From assembly GCF_902499335.1 (NCBI RefSeq), contig NZ_CABVQK010000009.1, positions 395,800-459,799 on the forward strand: a stretch of DNA of 64,000 bases, read 5' to 3'. The notes under the pieces were generated by a model. The model ran no database searches. It saw only the letters and a list, made by a program, of their open reading frames with translations, and was not told where the DNA came from. A program made the position numbers and the translations under genes. Source of the DNA: Burkholderia lata (GTDB taxonomy: Bacteria > Pseudomonadota > Gammaproteobacteria > Burkholderiales > Burkholderiaceae). The stretch's first letter is position 1. Each line of letters opens with the position of its first letter. Positions 45,197 through 53,549 of the stretch are shown here, in pieces.

Positions 45197-46507
45197 TCAG
45201 TGCGTGGCCTTCACGTCCTTCGCATCCTTCGAGAACTGCACGGCGATCGCGCCGAGTACGCAGATCACGGCGACGTACACCACCGGCGCGAGCGGATTCG
45301 ACTTCATCATCAGCGACACGATCACCGGCGTAAGGCCGCCGAAGATCGCATACGCGACGTTGTACGAGAACGAGATGCCCGAGAAGCGCACGACGGCCGG
45401 GAAGCTCTTGACCATCACGAACGGCACCGCGCCGATCGTGCCGACCATGAAGCCCGCGATCCCGTAGTAGAGCGGCAGCGTCGACGTGTCGAGCGCGACC
45501 TGCGCGAACAGCAGGTAGTAGCACGCGGCCAGCCCGATGCCGCCGATGCCGAGCACGCGTTTCGCGCCGATCCAGCCCGCGAGCGAACCTGCGGTGATGC
45601 AGCCGGCCGTCAGGCACAGCGTCGCGACGCTGTTCGCGAACAGCGTCGTCGCGGGCGTCAGGTGGAACTGCTTCTGCAGCAGCGCGGGCGTCATCAGGAT
45701 CACGACGACGATCGCGGCCGACAGCATCCACGTGAGCAGCATCGACACGATCACCGCGCGGCCGTGGTCGCGCAGCACGGCCTTCAGCGGAATCTCGGCC
45801 GCGAGCGCCTTCTTCGCCTTCATCTCGGCGAACACCGGTGTCTCATGCAGCCAGCGGCGCAGGTACACGGAGAACAGGCCGAACACGCCGCCGAGCAGGA
45901 ACGGGATGCGCCACGCGAACGCGCCGACTTCGGCGGTCGAGTAACGGCTGTTGATGCCGGCGGCGACGAGCGAGCCGAGCAGGATGCCGGCCGTCAGGCC
46001 CGCGGTCAGCGTGCCGCATGCGTAGCCGATGTGACGCGACGGCACGTGCTCGGACACGAACACCCACGCGCCCGGCACTTCGCCGCCGACTGCCGCGCCT
46101 TGCAGCACGCGGAACAGCAGCAGCAATACCGGCGCGAGGATGCCGATCGTGTCGTAGGTCGGCAGCAGGCCCATCAGCAGCGTCGGCACGGACATCATCA
46201 GCACGCTCAGCGTGAACATCCGCTTGCGGCCGAACAGGTCGCCGAAGTGCGCCATGATCACGCCGCCGAGCGGGCGCGCGAGATAGCCGGCCGCGAAGAT
46301 GCCGAACGTCTGAAGCTGGCGCAGCCAGTCGGGAATGTCGTGCGGGAAGAACAGTTGCCCAATCGCCGGCGCGAAGAACACGAAGATGATGAAGTCGTAG
46401 AACTCGAGGGCGCCGCCGAGTGCGGCAAGGCCAAGGGTCTTGTAGTCGCTGCGCGTGAGCGCGCGTTCGGCGGCGCGAGGCACGCCGCTCAATTCGGAAG
46501 CTTGCAT
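45197..46507 (-). CDS. MFS transporter, metabolite:H+ symporter (MHS) family
   Basis: This 436-residue permease with 12 predicted helices carries the MHS marks ALGGALEFYDFIIFVFFAP in TM1, PLGGVIMAHFGDLFGRKRMF in loop 2-3 and RVLQGAAVGGEVPGAWVFVS. Relatives carry proline/betaine, dicarboxylates, citrate or aromatic acids. The ATG at 46507 is chosen at the start of the conserved region. It is monocistronic; the substrate is not shown by the context. Confidence 0.88.
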   Translation of the reverse strand: MQASELSGVPRAAERALTRSDYKTLGLAALGGALEFYDFIIFVFFAPAIGQLFFPHDIPDWLRQLQTFGIFAAGYLARPLGGVIMAHFGDLFGRKRMFTLSVLMMSVPTLLMGLLPTYDTIGILAPVLLLLFRVLQGAAVGGEVPGAWVFVSEHVPSRHIGYACGTLTAGLTAGILLGSLVAAGINSRYSTAEVGAFAWRIPFLLGGVFGLFSVYLRRWLHETPVFAEMKAKKALAAEIPLKAVLRDHGRAVIVSMLLTWMLSAAIVVVILMTPALLQKQFHLTPATTLFANSVATLCLTAGCITAGSLAGWIGAKRVLGIGGIGLAACYYLLFAQVALDTSTLPLYYGIAGFMVGTIGAVPFVMVKSFPAVVRFSGISFSYNVAYAIFGGLTPVIVSLMMKSNPLAPVVYVAVICVLGAIAVQFSKDAKDVKATH

Positions 46508-46835
46508 GGTCAGGACGATCGGTTTTCGAATGTTGTTGTCGGTGCTGCGTCTCCAGGGCCCGCTATCGGCATGGACTGACAAGGCGCGGCTTGCATCGTC
46601 GAAGCGTGCCGCGTGCCGGGTGAGGCACGAAACACGCACCGCCGCACCGGGATGGGGCGCGGCGGAGACGAAGCGTCAAAGCGGGTTGGGGGATTCTACA
46701 GGAGCGCGAAATGCGTGCGCGCGGGTGCGCGCCGAGGATCGCTTCGGACCGCGAAGCCGAAGCCGGGGCAAAAGCGCGCGCGGCGCGGGCGGCCGGTGAG
46801 CCGCTGACGCGCCGCGCGGGGCAGGGTCTCGCGTA

Positions 46836-47972
46836 TCAGTTGCCGGCGATCGTATCGACCGGCTTGAACGCGCCGTGCTCGACCTTGTAGATCGTCACCG
46901 GCGCATCCTTCAGGTCGCCCTTCGTGTCGTACGCGATGCTGGGGGCCGACACGCCCTTGACCGACACCTTGCCGAGATACGGCGTGTACACCTTCGGGTC
47001 GGTCGAGTTCGCGTCCTTCATCGCGGTGAGCAGCGCGATCGTGCCGTCATACGCGTACGGCGAGTAGGTGATCACGTCTTCGTTGAAGCGCGCCTTGTAG
47101 CGCGCCGCGTAGCCGGAGAAGCCGGGCATCTTCTCCTTCGGCAGCCCGCCCATGTAGACGATCGCGCCTTCGGCCGCGTCGCCGCCGACCTTCAGGAACG
47201 TCGGCGAGCGCGACATCTCGCCCGTCACGAACGCCGACTTCATCCCGAGCTGGCGCATCTTGCGAATCATCGGCGACGATTGCGCGTCGCCGCCGCCGTA
47301 GAAGATTGCGTCCGGGTTCATGCCCTTGAGGTTGGTCAGGATCGCGGAGAAATCGAGCGCCTTGTCGTTCGTGAAGTCGCGCTTGATGATCGTGCCGCCC
47401 GCCGCCTCGACGGCCTTCGCGAATTCGTCGGCGATGCCCTGGCCGTAGGCCGTGCGATCGTCGATGATCGCGATGCGCTTGAAGCGCAGCGTCTTCACCG
47501 CGTACGTGCCTACGATGCGGCCCGCCTGCGCGTCGCTCGTCAGCAGCCGGTAGGTCGTTTTGTAGCCGCGCGCCGTGTATTGCGGCGACGTGGCCATCGA
47601 GATCTGCGGCAGCCCCGCGCGATCGTACAGGTCGGACGCCGGAATGCTCGTGCCCGAGTTGAAGTGTCCGATGATCCCGCGGACGTTGTCGTCGATCAGC
47701 CGCTGCGCGACGGTCGTGCCCGTGCGCGGGTCGGCCTGGTCGTCCTGCGAATCGAGCTGGAACGTGACGGGCTTGCCGCCGATCGTCGGACGCGTCGCGT
47801 TGAAATCGGCGATCGCGAGCTGCACGCCCTTCTGCATGTCCGTGCCGTAATTCGACTGCGGGCCGGTCAGCGGTGCGGCGAAACCGATCTTGACGACGTC
47901 GGCGGCAATGGCGTGCGCGCCCGACAGTGCGCAGGCAGCGGCCAGCGCGACGTGCGATACCTTCAGCTTCAC
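46836..47972 (-). CDS. Branched-chain amino acid-type ABC substrate-binding protein (LivJ/LivK-like)
   Basis: This periplasmic binding protein of 378 residues has a signal peptide ending SGAHAIA-A and a type I periplasmic-binding fold: VVKIGFAAPLTGPQSNYGTD, GIIGHFNSGTSIPASDLYD and IDDRTAYGQGIADEF. The start is GTG; 47972 is preferred because AAGGGG is eight bases away, though a GTG at 47978 also fits. No permease or ATPase gene is adjacent, so it is an orphan binding protein that must use Liv components encoded elsewhere. Confidence 0.88.
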   Translation of the reverse strand: MKLKVSHVALAAACALSGAHAIAADVVKIGFAAPLTGPQSNYGTDMQKGVQLAIADFNATRPTIGGKPVTFQLDSQDDQADPRTGTTVAQRLIDDNVRGIIGHFNSGTSIPASDLYDRAGLPQISMATSPQYTARGYKTTYRLLTSDAQAGRIVGTYAVKTLRFKRIAIIDDRTAYGQGIADEFAKAVEAAGGTIIKRDFTNDKALDFSAILTNLKGMNPDAIFYGGGDAQSSPMIRKMRQLGMKSAFVTGEMSRSPTFLKVGGDAAEGAIVYMGGLPKEKMPGFSGYAARYKARFNEDVITYSPYAYDGTIALLTAMKDANSTDPKVYTPYLGKVSVKGVSAPSIAYDTKGDLKDAPVTIYKVEHGAFKPVDTIAGN

Positions 47973-48633
47973 TTTCACTTCCCCTTGATGGCGTGGTTGG
48001 GCCGCCGCCGGCTGACGGGCCGGCGCCGGTAAACCGGGCGAGACGGTTCGGTCGGCAGGCCGATGCGCGGGCCGTGCGTGCTTGCCGCGTGCTGCCCGGG
48101 CTGTGCCGGAATCGGCGCGCGTGGTGGCCGATGCCGCAGGCCGTGCACGCCGATTGCTGCCGCGGCGGAAGGTCGTCTCGTGACCGTGAAGCGAAGTCTA
48201 GTTAGCGAAAATGCGTGCGTCTTGCGCGTTCGATGCGCAGCCGGCGACGATATCGGCATATCGTCGATAACCCTGATATGTGCCGAAATCGTCATGCCGA
48301 ATGCGCAAACGCGCCAAGACGCTGCACGTCCGCATTTTTATGCTGGCGAGTTCGGGCGCGTAGTGCGGGTGCGCCGCCGAGCCCGTGCGCTCACGGCATG
48401 TCGGCATCGGCGCATGCGCGGCTGTAGCGTTGACGCAAGCCGATTCGCGCCCGGCCGCAGCACGCTCGGCGCGGTGGTTGCGCACGCAACGTATGTCGCA
48501 TGTCGATGCCGGCCGATCGGCGGCGCGATGCGACGGCTACCGCCAACTTGCCCGCCTTTGCGATCGGCGCGACGCGATCGAGGGGGCGCTTCTATAATCG
48601 ACGCCATCTGCCACTCGCATTGCGGTTGCCGGG
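47973..48633. other. 660-base gap with a perfect dyad
   Basis: No convincing gene is seen. CGACGATAT (48245-48253) and ATATCGTCG (48258-48266) form a perfect 9-bp inverted repeat with a 4-base spacer, 272 bases upstream of the binding-protein start and about 370 bases before the AraC gene. Base composition is slightly lower in GC near 48240-48350. Promoters of both divergent genes should be here. Confidence 0.45.
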
Positions 48634-49428
48634 ATGACGACCTTGCTTGCCGTACCGCCCATGAGCCTGTCCGAACCGTTGCGCTACCAGCCCGACAACG
48701 CCGATCTCGGCGCGATGCTTGTGCACTTCCGCCTGCTCGAACCGGTGTTCGATGCGCTGCCGGACGTCGCGTTCTTCGTGAAGGATGCGAGCGGCCGCTA
48801 CGCGATCGTCAATCGCACGCTGGCGATGCGCTGCGGCTACAAGGACAAGCGCGACCTGCTCGGCAAGACGGCCGACGAAGTGTTTCCGCGCCGCTTCGGC
48901 CGCAGCTATTTCGAGCAGGACATGGCGACGATCAACGCCGGCCAGCAACTGATGGACCAGCTCGAGCTGCACCTGTATCCGGGCCGCCAGCCGGGCTGGT
49001 GCCTGACCTGCAAGGAGCCGTTGCGCGACGCCGCGGGCAGGGTGGTCGGCCTCGCGGGCATCTCGCGCGACCTGAAGGCACACGAGGGATCGCACCCGGC
49101 GTACAGCCGGCTCGCCGACGTGGTCCAGCACATCCAGGATCACTTCGTGCAGCCGCTGAACCTGAAGCAGCTCGCGCAAATGGCCGGGATGTCGGTCGCG
49201 CAGCTCGAACGCTACTTCCACAAGGTGTTTCACCTGACGCCGCGCCAGGTGCTGCTGAAGACGCGGCTCGATGCGGCCACCGCGCTGCTCGTCACGCACG
49301 ACAAGGTGACCGACGTCGCGGCGCTATGCGGCTATACGGATCACAGCGCGTTCACGCGCCAGTTCAAGGCGACGGTCGGCGTGACGCCGACGGAATACCG
49401 GTTGATGCTGCAGGAGCGGGCAGGGTGA
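48634..49428 (+). CDS. AraC-family regulator with N-terminal PAS domain
   Basis: This 264-residue regulator has a PAS-like sensor at about residues 30-150 (VFDALPDVAFFVKDASGRYAI, LGKTADEVFPRRFGRSYFEQ). A C-terminal AraC DNA-binding domain follows, with two helix-turn-helix units (NLKQLAQMAGMSVAQLERYF and VTDVAALCGYTDHSAFTRQF) and the ending GVTPTEYR. PAS-AraC fusions of this kind are common in Burkholderia and Pseudomonas next to amino-acid catabolism or uptake genes. It is divergent from the orphan binding-protein gene and may regulate it. A second start at 48661 is possible. Confidence 0.88.
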   Translation: MTTLLAVPPMSLSEPLRYQPDNADLGAMLVHFRLLEPVFDALPDVAFFVKDASGRYAIVNRTLAMRCGYKDKRDLLGKTADEVFPRRFGRSYFEQDMATINAGQQLMDQLELHLYPGRQPGWCLTCKEPLRDAAGRVVGLAGISRDLKAHEGSHPAYSRLADVVQHIQDHFVQPLNLKQLAQMAGMSVAQLERYFHKVFHLTPRQVLLKTRLDAATALLVTHDKVTDVAALCGYTDHSAFTRQFKATVGVTPTEYRLMLQERAG

Positions 49429-49506
49429 CGCGACACGCCGAAAGGGCCGGCGAGTCGCTGGGATCGGGGTGCTGCGGGAAAACGGGAAAGGGGTGAAAAC
49501 GGCGGC

Positions 49507-49770
49507 TCAGCGGTAGCCGAGCCCTTTCAGGACGGCGGTGCCGTCTTCGGTCAGCCGGAAGCTGGGTGCCGTATCGGCGTCGAGCTTGACCATCTCGACG
49601 AGACCGGCTTCCTGCAGCGCAGGCAGTTCGGGTTTCGCGTTCGCGCCGATCGGTGCGTGCAGCAGCACGAGCAGCGTCGCGATTTCATGATGACTGAGCA
49701 GGCGGCGCAGCATCGTCTTCTTTGCAGGGGGCGCGGCCTGGCGGCCCGCGGGTGCTTCTACGGCGCTCAT
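49507..49770 (-). CDS. Small winged-helix-like protein
   Basis: This 87-residue basic protein has a C-terminal region that reads like a compact winged helix: LLSHHEIATLLVLLHAP, ELPALQEAGLVEMV and FRLTEDGTAVLKGLGYR, the last matching the wing of MarR/PadR-like domains. A strong GGAGGAAAG site fixes the start at 49770. It is probably a small DNA-binding protein; the family is not recognised. A 290-base intergenic region separates it from the next gene. Confidence 0.68.
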   Translation of the reverse strand: MSAVEAPAGRQAAPPAKKTMLRRLLSHHEIATLLVLLHAPIGANAKPELPALQEAGLVEMVKLDADTAPSFRLTEDGTAVLKGLGYR

Positions 49771-50059
49771 CGCTTTCCTCCTTTTCGAGATATCCATCGG
49801 GTACTGGTTGCGGATGGTGCCGTCGAAGACTTAAGCGATTCTTAAAACCACGGCGGGCGACGGAATGCTGCGCTGCGGTACGGGTTACCGGATGTAACGC
49901 CATACGGAACGCGGTTTCCGGCCCGATCGCGGCGAGCCGCGCGGGCGGGTGCGCGGCCGCGCGATTCACCACGATGGTGCGCGTGGGATGTGGCCCTTTG
50001 GATCAGCCGCGGGCCCGCGCATTTGATTCGCCCCCTTAATCCCTGTCAGCTTCCTTCCC

Positions 50060-51952
50060 TTATTTTCTCCGCTGCGCCTGTGCGGCGAGCCGCACGGCCG
50101 CGTTCGTCGCGCCGTAGCCGTCATATCCGCCGCGCCGCTCGACGATTTCGAGCGAGAAGCGGTTGTCGACCAGTTCTGTATACGCGTGCAGGAATTCGCC
50201 GCCGTTCTCGTCGCGGTCGTACAGCAGGTGATGCGTGCTCAGCGTGTCGATCAGCTCGTCCGGCAGCGCGTAGCGTGCGGCGAGATCGTCGTAGTAGTTC
50301 GGCGGAATGCGCAGGAACGGAATGCCGTCGGCCGCGAACGCGGCGATCGTCTTCACGATGTCGTCCGTGCGGAACGCGACGTGGTTCAGCCCCGTGCCGT
50401 GGTAGCGATCGAGTGATTCGGCGACCGCCGTGTGCCGGTCGACCGACGCGTTCAGCGCTATCCGCACCGAACCGTCGGCGCTGCGCACTGCGCGGCTGCG
50501 CATCAGCCCGTACGGGTCGGGCACGAGCCAGCTGCGCTCGGCCTCGAAGCCGAACGCTGTCTTGAAGAACAGGATCCACGTATCGAGCGCGTCGGCCGGC
50601 AGCGCGAGGCACACGTGGTCGATACCCGTCAGCGGGCCGACTTCGCTCGGGCCGTCGATGTCGGTCAGCACGAAGTCCGATTCGTACAGCGTCGGCGCGT
50701 TCGGCGCTTCGTCGACGAAGTACTCGAGGCTGCCGTCCGGCGCCTGCACGCTCGGCAGCACGCGCTCGTTCGGCCCGACGCGGCCGGAGAACGGCGCATA
50801 GCCGAAGCCGGCCGCGCGCTCGAATGCCACTTTCGCGTCGTCGACGCGGAATGCCGATGCACACAGCGACAGCCCGTGCTGCTGGAAGAACGCATCGGCG
50901 AACGAGTCGCGCTCCGCGTTCAGCACGATCGACGCGGCGCCGTGTTGGAACAGCGTCACGTCTTTTGAACGATGCCGGCCCGCGAGCCGGAAGCGCATCC
51001 GCCCGAGCCATTCGCCCACGGTCGCCGCCGCCTGCGCGTCGACCGCGAATTCGATGAACTGGAACCCGACGTGCGCGGGCGGCGCCGGCGGCGCGAACAG
51101 CGGCTGGCTGGCGGCCGGCGCACGGCCGTCCTGCGCGAGCCGGTCGCGTGTCAGCTCCTCCAGATAGAGCAGCGAGCGATGGCCGTCGGCGGCCGTGATC
51201 GCGGTCGGCGCCGCGCGGAAGCCGTCGTTGAAGATCTCGAGCGACAGCGGCCCCGTATAGCCGGACTCGATCACGCGCGCGGTGAAGCGCGCGAGGTCGA
51301 AGTCGCCCTGGCCCGGGAACGAGCGGTAATGGCGGCTCCATTCGAGCACGTCCATCGCGAGCTTCGGCGCATCGGCGATCTGCACGAACGCGATCCGGTC
51401 GCCGGGGATGTCGGCGATCGCGTCCGGCGAATCGTCGAGCGACAGCGTGTGGAAGCTGTCGAGCGCGAGGCCGAGGTGCGGGCTGTTCACGGCATTCACC
51501 AGTTTCCACGCATGGCCGTAGCGCTTCACGACGCGGCCCCACGCGAGCGCTTCGTACGCGGCGACCACGCCGGCCTGCCGCGCAGCTTCGGCGAGCGCGC
51601 CGAGCTGGTCGACGAGCAGCCCGTCGTCCGCGATCGTGTCGGCCGACACGTTGCTGCACACCAGGATGCGGTCGGTGCCGAGCGCATGCATCACGTCGAA
51701 CTTGCGCTTGATCCGGTCGAGGTTGCGGGCGAGCTGGGCCGCGCTCACGCCCTCGAAGTCGCGAAACGGCTGGAACAGCACGATGTCGAGGCCGAGATCG
51801 GCGGCCATGCGCCGGACGTCGGCCGGCGATCCGTCGAAGTAGACGAGGTCGTTTTCGAAGATTTCGACGCCGTCGAAGCCTGCGGCCTGGATGGCGGCGA
51901 GTTTCTCGGCGAGCGTGCCGGACAGTGACACGGTGGCGATCGAGCGCTGCAT
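50060..51952 (-). CDS. quiC: 3-dehydroshikimate dehydratase, two-domain (TIM barrel + HPPD-like) form
   Basis: This 630-residue protein has an N-terminal xylose-isomerase-like TIM barrel (1-270: SIATVSLSGTLAEKLAAIQA, VAAYEALAWGR, LALDSFHTLS) and a C-terminal VOC/4-hydroxyphenylpyruvate dioxygenase-like part (290-630: FIEFAVDAQAAATVGEWL, GIDHVCLALPADALDTW, LNHVAFRTDDIVKTIAAF). The fusion matches QuiC1-type 3-dehydroshikimate dehydratase, which makes protocatechuate from 3-dehydroshikimate in quinate/shikimate catabolism. It is divergent from a catabolic aroQ-aroE-type operon. In the known enzyme the barrel is catalytic; the HPPD half is regulatory or unexplained. Confidence 0.88.
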   Translation of the reverse strand: MQRSIATVSLSGTLAEKLAAIQAAGFDGVEIFENDLVYFDGSPADVRRMAADLGLDIVLFQPFRDFEGVSAAQLARNLDRIKRKFDVMHALGTDRILVCSNVSADTIADDGLLVDQLGALAEAARQAGVVAAYEALAWGRVVKRYGHAWKLVNAVNSPHLGLALDSFHTLSLDDSPDAIADIPGDRIAFVQIADAPKLAMDVLEWSRHYRSFPGQGDFDLARFTARVIESGYTGPLSLEIFNDGFRAAPTAITAADGHRSLLYLEELTRDRLAQDGRAPAASQPLFAPPAPPAHVGFQFIEFAVDAQAAATVGEWLGRMRFRLAGRHRSKDVTLFQHGAASIVLNAERDSFADAFFQQHGLSLCASAFRVDDAKVAFERAAGFGYAPFSGRVGPNERVLPSVQAPDGSLEYFVDEAPNAPTLYESDFVLTDIDGPSEVGPLTGIDHVCLALPADALDTWILFFKTAFGFEAERSWLVPDPYGLMRSRAVRSADGSVRIALNASVDRHTAVAESLDRYHGTGLNHVAFRTDDIVKTIAAFAADGIPFLRIPPNYYDDLAARYALPDELIDTLSTHHLLYDRDENGGEFLHAYTELVDNRFSLEIVERRGGYDGYGATNAAVRLAAQAQRRK

Positions 51953-52069
51953 GGGCGAATCCTGCGGATGAGCGGGGTATGGCGCCGGTCGAACCGGCCC
52001 TGAATGAACCAGTCGTTGAATTCCTGGCGAACGCCATATCCCGAATTTACTGGGCTAGTGATGCGTATT

Positions 52070-52099
52070 GTACAAACTAACTAGGTGGTACAAATTAGC
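52070..52099. promoter_or_regulatory. Direct-repeat operator candidate of the quinate genes
   Basis: GTACAAACTAAC (52070-52081) and GTACAAATTAGC (52088-52099) are near-identical 12-mers with starts 18 bases apart. They lie in an AT-richer stretch between the divergent quiC and aroQ genes, a likely binding site for a shared regulator or part of the promoters. Confidence 0.5.
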
Positions 52100-52209
52100 G
52101 AAAACCCGAAAAGACAGTCCGCATTCGCAGGCGCACACTAGCGCCAAATTCCGATGTTTTCGGGGCGATGCCGGTCACGGTCCGCCCCTGTTTTAGGAGC
52201 AGAATCACC

Positions 52210-52665
52210 ATGAGCAAGCACAAGGTGCTGGTGCTGAACGGCCCGAACCTGAATCTGTTGGGGACGCGCGAGCCCCATATCTACGGCGCGGAAACGCTCG
52301 CCGACGTCGAGCAGCGCTGCCGCACCGCGGCCGAGGGGCTCGGGCTGGAAATCGACTTCCGTCAGTCGAACGCCGAGCACCAGCTGATCGACTGGCTGCA
52401 TGCCGCGCGTCACGACACGCACGGCATCGTGATCAACCCGGCGGCCTATACGCATACGTCGGTCGCGCTTGCCGACGCGCTTTCCGCGATCGCGAAGCCG
52501 GTGATCGAAGTGCACATCTCGAACGTGCATCGCCGCGAAGCGTTCCGTCACCATTCTTATGTGTCGGCGGTCGCCGAAGCCGTGATTTGCGGCTGCGGCA
52601 CCGAAGGCTACGTGTTCGCGCTGCAGCGTCTGGCGACGCTGTTCGCGCAGGGGGCCGCACGATGA
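52210..52665 (+). CDS. aroQ: Type II 3-dehydroquinate dehydratase
   Basis: This 151-residue enzyme converts 3-dehydroquinate to 3-dehydroshikimate. It has the signature VLVLNGPNLNLLGTREPHIYG with the catalytic Arg and Tyr on the flexible loop, INPAAYTHTSVALADAL, and EVHISNVHRREAFRHHSYVS with the catalytic His. Its place beside quiC and a quinate/shikimate dehydrogenase gene suggests a catabolic paralogue rather than the biosynthetic gene. It overlaps the next gene by four bases (ATGA). Confidence 0.94.
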   Translation: MSKHKVLVLNGPNLNLLGTREPHIYGAETLADVEQRCRTAAEGLGLEIDFRQSNAEHQLIDWLHAARHDTHGIVINPAAYTHTSVALADALSAIAKPVIEVHISNVHRREAFRHHSYVSAVAEAVICGCGTEGYVFALQRLATLFAQGAAR

Positions 52666-53516
52666 GCCGCCCGTCGTTTCTGATCGGCCTGATCGGCCAG
52701 GGCATCGGCGGCTCGCTGTCGCCCGCGATGCATGAGGAAGAAGGATTCCGCCAGGGGTTCGGCTATGTCTACCGGCGCATCGATCTCGATGCGCTCGGCG
52801 TGACCGTCGACGCACTGCCGCAACTGCTCGATACCGCGCAGCGGATGGGCTACAACGGCCTGAACATCACGCACCCGTGCAAGCAGCGCGTGCTCGAACA
52901 CCTCGATGAATTGTCGGACGATGCGCGTGCGCTCGGCGCGGTGAACACCGTGCTGTTCAAGGACGGCAAGCGGATCGGCCACAACACCGACTGGTCGGGT
53001 TTCGCTAAATCGTTCCGCCGCGGGTTGCCCGACGCGTCGCTCGAGCGCGTCGTCCAGCTCGGCGCGGGCGGCGCGGGTGCGGCCGTGGCGCACGCGGCGC
53101 TGCAGATGGGTGCGGCCGAACTGACGATTTTCGATGTCGACGGCACGCGCGCCGCCGCGCTCGCGGCCGAACTGCAGCAGCGCTTCCCCGCGGCACGCGT
53201 CGTGCAGGGCGGTGATCTCGCGGACGCGATGCGCGCCGCGACGGGCCTGATCCACGCGACGCCGACCGGCATGGCCAAGCATCCGGGCCTGCCGCTGCCG
53301 GCCGAACTGCTCCACGCGGGGATGTGGGTGGCCGACATCGTGTACTTCCCGCTCGAAACCGAACTGATCCACGCGGCGCGCGCGGCCGGCTGCGCCACGT
53401 TGCCGGGTGGCGGGATGGCCGTCTACCAGGCCGTCGACGCGTTCGAGATCTTCACCGGACGCACGCCCGACGACGAGCGGATGTTCGATCACTTTCAGTC
53501 GCTCGTCGGGCGCTGA
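52662..53516 (+). CDS. Shikimate/quinate 5-dehydrogenase family
   Basis: This 284-residue NAD(P)-dependent dehydrogenase has the substrate motif GGSLSPAMHE, NITHPCKQRV with the catalytic Lys, the NTDW Asp, the nucleotide-binding GAGGAGAAV and the C-terminal GGGMAVYQAVDAFE. FDVDGTRAA at the end of the second Rossmann strand favours NAD+, as in catabolic quinate/shikimate dehydrogenases. It would oxidise imported quinate or shikimate, feeding AroQ or QuiC. It is coupled to aroQ by an ATGA overlap. Confidence 0.9.
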   Translation: MSRPSFLIGLIGQGIGGSLSPAMHEEEGFRQGFGYVYRRIDLDALGVTVDALPQLLDTAQRMGYNGLNITHPCKQRVLEHLDELSDDARALGAVNTVLFKDGKRIGHNTDWSGFAKSFRRGLPDASLERVVQLGAGGAGAAVAHAALQMGAAELTIFDVDGTRAAALAAELQQRFPAARVVQGGDLADAMRAATGLIHATPTGMAKHPGLPLPAELLHAGMWVADIVYFPLETELIHAARAAGCATLPGGGMAVYQAVDAFEIFTGRTPDDERMFDHFQSLVGR

Positions 53517-53549
53517 CCCCCTTCCAGAAAGAGAGACCAGGAGACAACC

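Noticed and set aside
48063..49496. Long plus-strand open frame across the gap and the AraC gene
   Set aside because: The product is Arg-rich and low in structure, and its right half overlaps the clear AraC domain gene in another frame.
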